NCBI GenBank assembly: GCA_018814885.1
Contig: JAHIYU010000040.1
Coordinates: forward strand, 1-53,649
Direction: 5' to 3'
DNA: 53,649 nt
Source: a bacterium
GTDB lineage: Bacteria; Krumholzibacteriota; Krumholzibacteriia; LZORAL124-64-63
In this document: positions 8,441-15,713 of the stretch, piece by piece
How positions within the stretch are numbered: the first letter of the stretch is position 1
How the letters are laid out: every line of letters starts with the position of its first letter
Notes under the pieces: model-generated
Databases searched by the model: none
Seen by the model: only the letters and a program-made list of their open reading frames with translations
Told to the model about the DNA's origin: nothing
Made by a program: the position numbers and the translations under genes

Positions 8441-11197
8441 TCAGGCGAAGGCCACCTCGATCGTCGCGATCCGGTGCGGTGACAGGTCCAGGGTCACCCG
8501 GTTTCGCGGGTCCCCGTCCGGCGCGAGCCCGGTCCCGCGTTCCTCCAGCAGGTTCGACCGCCAGGCGCCGGTCACGTCGCGTCCGAAGGCCAGCGGGAGC
8601 GCGACCGTTTCGTCCGCCAGGTTGCAGAGCCGCACGATCAGCGTGTCGCGCTCCTGGTGGCGCTTGACGGCCGTGACCTGGATGCGCGGATCCCCGCAAC
8701 GCAAGAGCCAGGCGCCGGCCGTCGCCGGTGCGGTCACGCCCTGGACCGAGAGCGGCGGGCAGCGCCAGCGCGCCGACGCGCCGGCCACGTCGGCGTCCAG
8801 CCAGCCGCCCGCGTAGGGCATCACCGCGAAGTCGAAGGCGTGCGCGCCGAGACACTGCGCCTCGGGCGTGAAGATCGTCGGCCCGGCGTTGCCGCGGCGG
8901 GTGGGCTCGATGTCGTCGCGCGAGAGCCAGCCCACGCAGCGCAGCATGGTCACCGCCAGGCCGGCGCCACCCGCCGCGTAACCTTCGACTTCCGGCAATC
9001 CGCGGTTGAAGACCGCCAGGCCGCGTTCACCGTCCTCGAGGCACGAGAAACCCTGCTGGGGCCAGGTGGCGGGCGTGGGCTGGACCCAGTCGGGTGTGGG
9101 TTCGCGCAGCAGGGGACGCTCGAGGACGAGGTAGCGATCCTCGCAGATCAAGGCGTCGGTCCGCAGCGGCGTGGGGAATTCCAGGCGCAGGCGGTGATCC
9201 TCGGCGCGGTTCTCCAGGCGCAGGCGCGCATCCAGCAGCGGCGAGCCGTGACGCAGGGTCAGCCGCAGCGTGGCCGGGCAGTCCACCGTGTCCTCGCGGC
9301 GGGCGGCGCGGTCGGCCGTCAGGCGCGACGGCAGGCGCAGCGTGAAATCGGCCTCGATGGTCCCGGCCAGCGGCGTGACGCGCACCTGTCGCACGCCGCC
9401 GGGAACGACCTCCGGACGGGAGGGGCCCGGCACCGGATGGAAGTCGTACTCGTCGCCCGCGTCGCCCCGGTCCTCCAGCCGGCCCAGTCCGCGATACGCC
9501 GCGTCGGTGGCCCTGTCGGCCAGGTCGAAGGTGCCGTCGGGATGCAGGCGCACGTCGATCAGGTCGTTCGCCAGCGTGTCGGCGCCGACGACCACCGTGC
9601 CGGCCGTCGCCGCGGGGGGCGTCCCCTCCAGCAGACGGAACAGCGCGTGACCGCAGGGCGGCAGATCGCACGCGAACTGGATCGTCAGCCGGGTGTCGAA
9701 CTCGCCGTCGCCTGGTCCGTCCTTCAGCATGCGGGACCTGAAATGCGCGAGGTAGGGCGCGAAGGACGTCTCCTGCGCCTCGCCGGTGAGCTGCAGGCGA
9801 TGGTCCACGCCCCAGAAACGCTCCACATGCTGCGTGTCGACGATCGCGAAGGGAACCTCGGCGCCCGCCTCGTCCACCAGGCGCAGGCTCGCGAGGTCGT
9901 AGCCGAAGGGCTGCAGGACGACCGTCCGGGTGATCACCTCGCGCCTGGGCACCGGCAGGGTGTTTGCGACGCACAGGACGGTATCGCGGTCGCCCTCGGG
10001 CCGGACGTCGAAGGTGGGGGCGAGGTCCTCGAGTGTGCGCTGCACGATCCTCTCGGCCGTCAGACGCGCGTGGGCGAAGCGCGGCGCCATGTCGCGGTGC
10101 ACCTGGTCGACGCTGCAGCCGCAGATCGAATCGTGGGGATGGTTGAGCAGCAACTCGCGCCAGGCGTCGCGCAACAGGCCGCCGGGATGGGCGTGCCCGT
10201 GGAGGAAATGGGCGTAGGCGGCCAGCGGTTCGGCCGCCGCGGCCAGCAGGGTCTCGCAGCGTTCGTTGGCCTGCTTAAGCGGCATGCGCGACGACCACAC
10301 GCCCGACAGGATGTTGCGGTCGAAGCCGCCGAGCATCTCGCCCGCGCGGACGCGACCGCCCGCGCCGGCCGCGCGCGCCGCCGCCACGAAATCCTCCAGC
10401 CCGGCGTGGACGAACTCGGTCTGCGGGAAGGCCTTGCGCAAGGCGTCCAGGACGCGCCGGAAATCGGCCTGGGGCGGGAAGTGGTCGCAGCCGTTGCTGA
10501 CCAGGAAGGGGTCGCCGCCCGGCCGCTCGGCAGCCGCCGCGAAGAGCTCGCGCATCCGTTGCACGGCCCGCACGGGATCGATCTCGCGTCGGGTGTGCGC
10601 GTGCCACAGTTCTTCGTAACCGAGCCCGCCGGCGCCGCAGTAGCCCTCGCAATGGTTGAGCGCCAGCCCCTCGCTGCCGTCGGGGCCGCGCCAGACGAAC
10701 CGCCAGCCCAGGCGCTCCGCCTCGTCGCCCAGGCCCCGCTCGAAGACGAACGAATCGAGACCGGCCTCGCGCAGCAGCTGGGGCATCTGGGCCGCGTGGC
10801 CGAAAGAATCCGGCATGTACCCCACGCGCAGCCGGTCGCCGTGGGCCCCGGCGGCCTGTCGGCCGATCAGCAGGTTGCGCGCCAGGGATTCGCCGCCGAC
10901 CAGGAACTCGTCGGGCAGGACGTACCAGGGGCCCAGCGAGAGGCGCCCGGCCTCGGCCAGCGCGCGCACGCGGGAGGCGTCCGCGGGGAGCACGCGCAGG
11001 TGGTCCTCCAGGGCGGCGGCCTGGCCGTCCAGCATGAAATGACGGTCCGGGTCGGCCTCGAGGGCGTCCAGCACGCGCGACACGACGCGGACCAGGTCCA
11101 CGCGGAACTCGGGAAAGGTCAGGTACCACTCGCGGTCCCAGTGGGTGTGCGAGACGACGAAGGCGCGGTGCGGGGCCCGCCCCTCAGTCGGCGTCAC
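8441..11197 (-). CDS. glycoside hydrolase family 38 alpha-mannosidase
   Basis: A 918-residue protein with the full GH38 signature set: HTHWDREWY at 17-25 (zinc-binding His and Asp), GYMPDSFGH with the nucleophile Asp at 130, the SGVWSSRMPLKQ region, HDSICGCSVDQVH (further zinc ligand and active-site loop), then the beta-sandwich C-terminal half. GH38 enzymes remove alpha-linked mannose from N-glycans or other mannosides. No signal peptide is visible, so it probably acts in the cytoplasm on imported oligosaccharides. Its start overlaps the end of the GH130 gene by 14 bases, so the two are translationally coupled. Linkage specificity (alpha-1,2/1,3/1,6) cannot be read from the sequence. Confidence 0.95.
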   Translation of the reverse strand: MTPTEGRAPHRAFVVSHTHWDREWYLTFPEFRVDLVRVVSRVLDALEADPDRHFMLDGQAAALEDHLRVLPADASRVRALAEAGRLSLGPWYVLPDEFLVGGESLARNLLIGRQAAGAHGDRLRVGYMPDSFGHAAQMPQLLREAGLDSFVFERGLGDEAERLGWRFVWRGPDGSEGLALNHCEGYCGAGGLGYEELWHAHTRREIDPVRAVQRMRELFAAAAERPGGDPFLVSNGCDHFPPQADFRRVLDALRKAFPQTEFVHAGLEDFVAAARAAGAGGRVRAGEMLGGFDRNILSGVWSSRMPLKQANERCETLLAAAAEPLAAYAHFLHGHAHPGGLLRDAWRELLLNHPHDSICGCSVDQVHRDMAPRFAHARLTAERIVQRTLEDLAPTFDVRPEGDRDTVLCVANTLPVPRREVITRTVVLQPFGYDLASLRLVDEAGAEVPFAIVDTQHVERFWGVDHRLQLTGEAQETSFAPYLAHFRSRMLKDGPGDGEFDTRLTIQFACDLPPCGHALFRLLEGTPPAATAGTVVVGADTLANDLIDVRLHPDGTFDLADRATDAAYRGLGRLEDRGDAGDEYDFHPVPGPSRPEVVPGGVRQVRVTPLAGTIEADFTLRLPSRLTADRAARREDTVDCPATLRLTLRHGSPLLDARLRLENRAEDHRLRLEFPTPLRTDALICEDRYLVLERPLLREPTPDWVQPTPATWPQQGFSCLEDGERGLAVFNRGLPEVEGYAAGGAGLAVTMLRCVGWLSRDDIEPTRRGNAGPTIFTPEAQCLGAHAFDFAVMPYAGGWLDADVAGASARWRCPPLSVQGVTAPATAGAWLLRCGDPRIQVTAVKRHQERDTLIVRLCNLADETVALPLAFGRDVTGAWRSNLLEERGTGLAPDGDPRNRVTLDLSPHRIATIEVAFA

Positions 11198-12152
11198 GAC
11201 AGGCTCCCAGCAGTTCGCGCACCGTGCCGACGGCCAGGCCGACCACGGTGTCCGCCGCGCCGTAGTAGACCTTCAGGTCCGCGTCCGGGGGCGCGAAGCC
11301 CTCGCCGTCCGGCGCGTCGCAGATCCAGCCGGTGGGGAAGACCACGTTGGGCACCTGCCCGCTCAGCTCGTAGGGCGCGCGCGGCTCGAGGACGTTGCGG
11401 CGGGTGCGGGCGACGACGCGTGTCGGGTCGGTCAGGTCCAGCAGCACGGCGCCGGCCTGGTAGAGGTTGTTGCCCTGGAAGTGGGTGGCGATGCCGTGAT
11501 ACAGCAGCAGCCAGCCCTCGCGTGTCTTGATGGGCGGCGTGCCCGGACCGATCATCTCGTCCCACGAGCGGGGACGGCCGCGCATCACCTCGCCGACCTC
11601 GCGCCAGGCGCTCAGGTCGTCCGATGCGGAGAGGGTGATCGTGTCGCCGGTGACCGGCCCGCCCGCGAGACGCGTCCGGTTGGGACGCTCCAGCCGCAGC
11701 CACGAGCCGTCCACGCGCTCGGGAAAGACCACGCCGTTGCGCACGTCCGGCGGCGAGACGCCGGCCAGCCGCAGCACGCCGTCGCCGGTCAGCCGGCCGG
11801 TGCCGAGACGGCAGCCGTCGTCGGTGTCGATGGCGACGGTGCAGACGAGCTCGCCGTCCACGACGGTCAGCCGTGGATCGTAGACGTGGTGCGCGGTGAA
11901 GCCGGCGTCCTCCAGCCCCCGCACCTCCACCAGACGGTTCTCGACGCGGAAGCGGATGCCGTCGTGGCTCCAGGCCCGCACCAGTCCCGTCTCGCGGCCG
12001 CGCGACTGGACGCGCAGCAACAGCAGCACGCGGCCGTCCACCCGCGCCGCGCCGGGGTTGAAGACCGAACTGACGTCCACGAAGGCCGGCGGGATGTCGG
12101 GGATGTCCGCGCGGTCGAGGATGGGGTTGCCGGTGATGCGCTTGAGCGTCAT
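11184..12152 (-). CDS. glycoside hydrolase family 130 (beta-1,4-mannoside phosphorylase-like)
   Basis: A 322-residue five-bladed propeller enzyme. Family marks include ITGNPIL at the start, SSVFNPGAA, HHVYDPRLT (the Asp is the usual general acid), and WDEMIGPGTPPI followed by GWLLLYHG. GH130 enzymes phosphorolyse beta-1,4-linked mannosides; the human-gut type acts on Man-beta-1,4-GlcNAc from the N-glycan core, giving mannose-1-phosphate. That activity fits the neighbours (GH38 downstream, PNGase F-like upstream). The ATG at 12152 lies five bases after the upstream stop; an alternative GTG at 12161 overlaps that stop in a GTGA arrangement. Exact disaccharide specificity is inference. Confidence 0.9.
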   Translation of the reverse strand: MTLKRITGNPILDRADIPDIPPAFVDVSSVFNPGAARVDGRVLLLLRVQSRGRETGLVRAWSHDGIRFRVENRLVEVRGLEDAGFTAHHVYDPRLTVVDGELVCTVAIDTDDGCRLGTGRLTGDGVLRLAGVSPPDVRNGVVFPERVDGSWLRLERPNRTRLAGGPVTGDTITLSASDDLSAWREVGEVMRGRPRSWDEMIGPGTPPIKTREGWLLLYHGIATHFQGNNLYQAGAVLLDLTDPTRVVARTRRNVLEPRAPYELSGQVPNVVFPTGWICDAPDGEGFAPPDADLKVYYGAADTVVGLAVGTVRELLGACRDAD

Positions 12153-12157
12153 GTCCG

Positions 12158-13147
12158 TCACCGCCAGCCGGTCAGGTGCGCCGAGACGCGCCAGTACCCG
12201 TGATGGCCCTCGTCGTCCGCCGGCCGGATGTCCTCCACGCGGTAGGTCACCTCGTGCTCGCCGGGCGCGAGCCATGCGCTCAGGTCGACCACGACGGGCA
12301 GGACGACGTCGCCGGGGCACCAGCCGCTGCGGCTGTAGTCGCTGCTCCAGGAGCCGTCCGACCAGCGGGCGCAGTAGGGATTGACCGCGCGCAGCGCGCC
12401 GCAGTCGTCGCGCCAGGGGCGGAAGCGGTGGACCTCGCGGCCGTCGACCAGGATCACGTTGTCCTTGGTGACGAACTCGTCGGCGTCCCGGCCGTCGGTG
12501 CAGTGGCCGGAGACCAGGACGTGCAGCAGGGCGCGGCGGGTGCGCTCGGGAATCGTCACGCGGCTCGACGCCTCGGGCGCCTCGGCCATCAGCCCTCCGT
12601 CCACGAAGAAAAGGCCCCGCGCCCACTGCGGCGCGTCGATGCCGCCACCCGGCGCGAACACCAGTTCCACGTCCACCTTCCAGGCGGGCGTGACCCAGGT
12701 GTCGATGAAGGCCTCGAACGCGCAGTGGCCGGCGAGCAGGGGCGCCAGGCGGGTGACGTCGACCTCGTGCTCGATCGCCCCGCCGTACGCGGTCATGAAT
12801 TTCACCATCTCTACGGGCGCCATGCCCGGCTTGACGAGCGCCACGTGCCCGGCGCGGTCCCAGCGGTCCACGACGCTGAGCATGTCCTGCCGGATGGGCC
12901 GCACGCGCAGCACGGCGGTCACGCGCGAAGTACCGAGCCCCGGCGGGAACTCGCGGTAGGTGCGCATGACGCGGCCGTTGTCGCGGGCCTCGGCGAAGGG
13001 CGTGTCGTAACGTTCCGGCGCGTCGGGCGTGAAATGCAGGGTGACGTCGTCGAAGATGGTGACGACGGCGGGCGCGGGCGGTTCGACGCGGGGGCCGCAG
13101 CCGGACAGGACGACGATCAGAACCAGCGGGACGAGAGCCGGGCGCAT
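12158..13147 (-). CDS. PNGase F-like peptide-N-glycosidase lipoprotein
   Basis: A 329-residue lipoprotein (lipobox LSGC, Cys17) that aligns by eye with most of Flavobacterium/Elizabethkingia PNGase F. Matching blocks are VVDRWDRAGHVAL (PNGase F DEWDRYANVYV, catalytic Asp60; here Asp97), KFMTAYGG, HEVDVTRLAPLLAG (EIDVTDFKSLLSG), FIDTW (YTETW), the VSGH block with Glu224 at the Glu206 position, and SRSGWCPGDVVLP (DRAGWCPGMAVP). PNGase F hydrolyses the GlcNAc-Asn amide of N-glycoproteins, releasing the whole glycan. Asp60 and Glu206 are kept, but Glu118 is replaced by Asp149. It would sit on the outer face of a membrane. It is followed directly by GH130 and GH38. A good ribosome site (GGAGG) precedes the ATG. 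Confidence 0.85.
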   Translation of the reverse strand: MRPALVPLVLIVVLSGCGPRVEPPAPAVVTIFDDVTLHFTPDAPERYDTPFAEARDNGRVMRTYREFPPGLGTSRVTAVLRVRPIRQDMLSVVDRWDRAGHVALVKPGMAPVEMVKFMTAYGGAIEHEVDVTRLAPLLAGHCAFEAFIDTWVTPAWKVDVELVFAPGGGIDAPQWARGLFFVDGGLMAEAPEASSRVTIPERTRRALLHVLVSGHCTDGRDADEFVTKDNVILVDGREVHRFRPWRDDCGALRAVNPYCARWSDGSWSSDYSRSGWCPGDVVLPVVVDLSAWLAPGEHEVTYRVEDIRPADDEGHHGYWRVSAHLTGWR

Positions 13148-13210
13148 GCGGAGGGCCTCCGTTCGGCAGGGGGGACGGGCGATTCCCGCGACTCTACACG
13201 CGGCGCGCCG

Positions 13211-13912
13211 TCAGGGCAACGGTTGCTGGGGCGCGGTGATGGCTTGCCCGTTGTGCTCGGGACCCAGCGAGAGCAGCAGCGGCGCCGCCGTGCGCGACCA
13301 GGCGTCCGGCGAGGGATAGGCCGCCGCCGCGCTTCCCCAGCAGGTGCGCAGCATGTCGGTGTCGATGATGCCGGGGTTCAGGGATACCGCGGCCAGGCCG
13401 GCCGGCAGCTCCGCGGCCAGCGAGCGGGTGAGGCCCTCGATGGCCCACTTGCTGGCGCAGTAGGGGCCGACCTCCGGCGCTGTCGACCGTCCCCAGCCCG
13501 AGCTGAAGTTGACGATGACGCCGCTGCCGCGCACGATCATGGCCGGCGCGAAGGCGCGGATCACGTTCAGCGTACCGTCCACGTTCACGTCCATCAGGCG
13601 GCCGAAGGCGTCGGCCGGCACCTCCCACAGGGGCGCGGGCGCGATCATCGAGGCGGCATTGTTGATCAGCAGGTCGGGCGGACCGAGGGCGTCGAGGACG
13701 GCGCCGGCCCACGCCGCCACGGCCGCCGCGTCGGAGACGTCGACGGCGTCGAAGCGGTGGGGCGGCGGGAAGGCCTCGCGCAGGGCGGCCACATGCTCGG
13801 TCGAGCGGCCGCAGCCCGCGGCGGTGCGTCCGGCCTCGGCGAAGCGGTCGACCAGGGCGCGGCCGAGGCCGCGGGTGGCGCCGGTGAGGACGATGAGTCT
13901 CGTGTCCGTCAT
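13211..13912 (-). CDS. SDR family NAD(P)-dependent oxidoreductase
   Basis: A 233-residue short-chain dehydrogenase: TGATRGLGRAL nucleotide-binding Gly motif near the N-terminus, NNAAS, NFSSGWG (catalytic Ser), YCASK (catalytic Tyr and Lys) and NPGIIDTDM. Length is typical of a classical SDR. The start at 13912 was chosen because CGGAG lies six bases upstream; an in-frame start 15 codons further up has no such site. It lies 63 bases upstream of the PNGase F-like gene on the same strand and could share its transcript. A truncated relative of its N-terminus occurs at 14570-14647. Substrate unknown. Confidence 0.9.
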   Translation of the reverse strand: MTDTRLIVLTGATRGLGRALVDRFAEAGRTAAGCGRSTEHVAALREAFPPPHRFDAVDVSDAAAVAAWAGAVLDALGPPDLLINNAASMIAPAPLWEVPADAFGRLMDVNVDGTLNVIRAFAPAMIVRGSGVIVNFSSGWGRSTAPEVGPYCASKWAIEGLTRSLAAELPAGLAAVSLNPGIIDTDMLRTCWGSAAAAYPSPDAWSRTAAPLLLSLGPEHNGQAITAPQQPLP

Positions 13913-14023
13913 GGAGTGCTCCGGGAGCCGTTCCGAATACTTCAGCCCCGCTGTCATCGAATCAGCTCATTCATGAATCACAAGATACACTATCACATGA
14001 TCCTCCAATCGACAGACCGATGA

Positions 14024-14473
14024 TCACCCCCGCCTGATCATATTGACCATCTGATCCAGCTGCTGCAGAAACAGCGACCGATCCTTCTTCTCGAACGGCG
14101 CCGGCCCGCCCTCCACGAGCCCCTGATCACGCAACTGTGTGAGAAGCTGCCGGGTGGCCAGCGCGTCGCACACGTTCTCCGGCGTGAACGGCCTGCCCGT
14201 GTGACCGAGCACCCGGGCGCCCTCGTCGAGACACCGCGCGGCGAGGGGAATGTCGCCGGTGATGACGATATCGTCCGTCTCGGCCTGCGCGACGATCCAG
14301 TCGTCCGCTTCGTCGAGTCCCTCGCCCACGACCACGAGTTTGATCCAGTTGCCGCCGGGGTGGCGCATGTAGCTGTTGGCGACAAGGGTGACCTGCAGGC
14401 CGTAGCGCCGGGCGACCTTGTAGACCTCGTCCTTCACGGGACATGCGTCGGCGTCGACGTAGATGTGGAGCAC
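14024..14473 (-). CDS. YaiI/YqxD family protein (DUF188)
   Basis: A 149-residue cytoplasmic protein with the family hallmarks HIYVDADACPVKDE at the N-terminus, VVGEGLDEADDWIV, ETDDIVITGDIPLA and GRPFTPENV. The fold is PIN-like with conserved acidic residues; the biochemical role is unknown. The GTG at 14473 was taken as start because GAGGTGATC sits just before it and family members begin at this point; the frame stays open further upstream to 14527 without family similarity. Confidence 0.92.
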   Translation of the reverse strand: MLHIYVDADACPVKDEVYKVARRYGLQVTLVANSYMRHPGGNWIKLVVVGEGLDEADDWIVAQAETDDIVITGDIPLAARCLDEGARVLGHTGRPFTPENVCDALATRQLLTQLRDQGLVEGGPAPFEKKDRSLFLQQLDQMVNMIRRG

Positions 14474-14550
14474 GATCACCTCGGGAGTGTATTTCCAACC
14501 GTGTAATTCGACCTGTCCCGGCTCCAACCGGATGAACCACAGACCCGCAG

Positions 14551-14576
14551 GTCCTGTCTCACAAACCCATCATCCA
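14551..14576. repeat. 26-bp near-repeat of the 3' end of the symporter gene (copy A)
   Basis: Twenty-three of 26 bases match 18765-18790, which covers the last codons, stop and first bases after the sodium/solute symporter gene. On the minus strand copy A still encodes L-D-D-G-F-V-R, but the stop TAG has become CAG. It abuts the truncated SDR gene. Confidence 0.55.
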
Positions 14577-14647
14577 AGCCCTCGCGCCCTGGTGCGGCCC
14601 AGGCCGCGGGTGGCGCCGGTCAGGGCGATGGTTCCGAGCACCTTCAT
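14570..14647 (-). pseudogene. truncated SDR gene, N-terminal remnant
   Basis: A 25-codon frame starts at an ATG with a good GGCGGGAG ribosome site and encodes MKVLGTIALTGATRGLGR, the first strand and Gly-rich nucleotide-binding loop of an SDR enzyme, then leaves the family pattern and stops. The corresponding DNA closely resembles the start of the intact SDR gene at 13912. The rest of the enzyme is absent. The break coincides with the near-repeat at 14551-14576, so this looks like a recombination scar. Confidence 0.65.
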
Positions 14648-14927
14648 GCTCCCGCCTCTCCGGTTCGAGGGTCATTGCAGCCAGGCCATCGTATACCAAA
14701 ACCCTGGCCGGCGTCGCCGTGTTCGTGAGCGAGTCCTGGCAGGCCGAGCTGGCGAAGTGCTATGTTGATCGGCGGAGGTCGAGGTCGTCCCCGCTGCCGG
14801 GTTCTCGAGTCCGGTCGCCCGTCTTTTTGACCCTGGCCGAGGTGGTTCGTGGCCACCGGCATCTTTGGCGGACGGTCGTCGGCCGAATGCCGGTATTCAT
14901 CAAACAGCACAAGTGCAGGTCGAACGC
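14648..14927. other. intergenic stretch without a supported gene
   Basis: Between the SDR remnant and the amidohydrolase start I find no protein-like frame, RNA gene or clear hairpin. It should hold the promoter of the three-gene plus-strand operon; a TATACC near 14693-14698 is a possible -10, without a convincing -35. Confidence 0.4.
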
Positions 14928-15713
14928 ATGGCCGATGTGATCTGGAGGCTCGAGCGGGGAGAGGGACCGGTCGTGGCGACGGCGATCCACGACGGCCACG
15001 AGGTGCGCGCCGAGGTGTTGCGGCACATGGTCGTGGACGAGGCCGCGCGTCTGCGCGAGGAGGATCCGTTCACCGGCCGGTGGACGGCGATCGCGCCGAC
15101 CCGCGTGGTGGGACTGCGGTCGCGATTCGAGGTCGATCTCAACCGCCGCCGGGACACGGCGGTCTACCGCACCCCCGAGGACGCGTGGGGTCTCGAGGTC
15201 TGGCGCGACGATCTGCCCGACGATATCGTCGAGCGTTCGCTCCGCGGCTACGACGCCTTCTACTCCGCCCTCGATGAGCTGTACCGTGCGCTCGCGGGCC
15301 GGTACGGTCGCTTCCTGGTCCTCGATCTTCACTCGTACAATCACCGCCGGGATGGTATGGCCCGACCGCCGCTGGACCCGCGAAAGAACCCGCAGGTCAA
15401 CGTCGGCACGGGCACGATGAGCGATCGCGGCCGCTGGGCCCGCCTGATCGAGCGGTTTATGGACGACCTGGCGGCGTACGATTTTCCGGGCGGCAGGCTG
15501 GACGTGCGGGAGAACGTTCGTTTCCGGGGCGGCGCCAGCGCCGCCTGGACCCACCGCGCCTTTCCGGACGAAGCGTGCGTGCTGTCCCTCGAGGTCAAGA
15601 AGTTCTTCATGGACGAGTGGACGGGCGAGCTGGACGCGGCGCTGTTTGATGCGGTCGGGAAAGCCCTGGGGGCCGCACTTGCCGGCGCCCTCGCCGAACT
15701 GGAGCGCGCGTGA
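14928..15713 (+). CDS. N-formylglutamate amidohydrolase family protein
   Basis: A 261-residue protein of the N-formylglutamate amidohydrolase (HutG-like) family, recognised from VVATAIHDGHEVR near the N-terminus (metal-binding His), RFEVDLNRRRD, and LVLDLHSYNHR (Asp-His metal site) about 140 residues in. Family enzymes hydrolyse N-formyl or similar amide bonds with a metal ion. The ATG at 14928 was chosen because the family-like sequence begins there with AGGTCG upstream; the longer frame from 14865 adds 21 unrelated residues. No other histidine-utilisation gene is adjacent. The stop overlaps the next gene's GTG, so this is the first gene of a coupled trio; here the true substrate is probably not N-formylglutamate. 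Confidence 0.85.
   Translation: MADVIWRLERGEGPVVATAIHDGHEVRAEVLRHMVVDEAARLREEDPFTGRWTAIAPTRVVGLRSRFEVDLNRRRDTAVYRTPEDAWGLEVWRDDLPDDIVERSLRGYDAFYSALDELYRALAGRYGRFLVLDLHSYNHRRDGMARPPLDPRKNPQVNVGTGTMSDRGRWARLIERFMDDLAAYDFPGGRLDVRENVRFRGGASAAWTHRAFPDEACVLSLEVKKFFMDEWTGELDAALFDAVGKALGAALAGALAELERA

Noticed and set aside
8657..11530. Very long plus-strand frame opposite the GH38 gene
   Set aside because: Composition is a reverse-complement artefact (Gly/Arg/Gln/Val-rich) and the minus strand carries all GH38 catalytic motifs.
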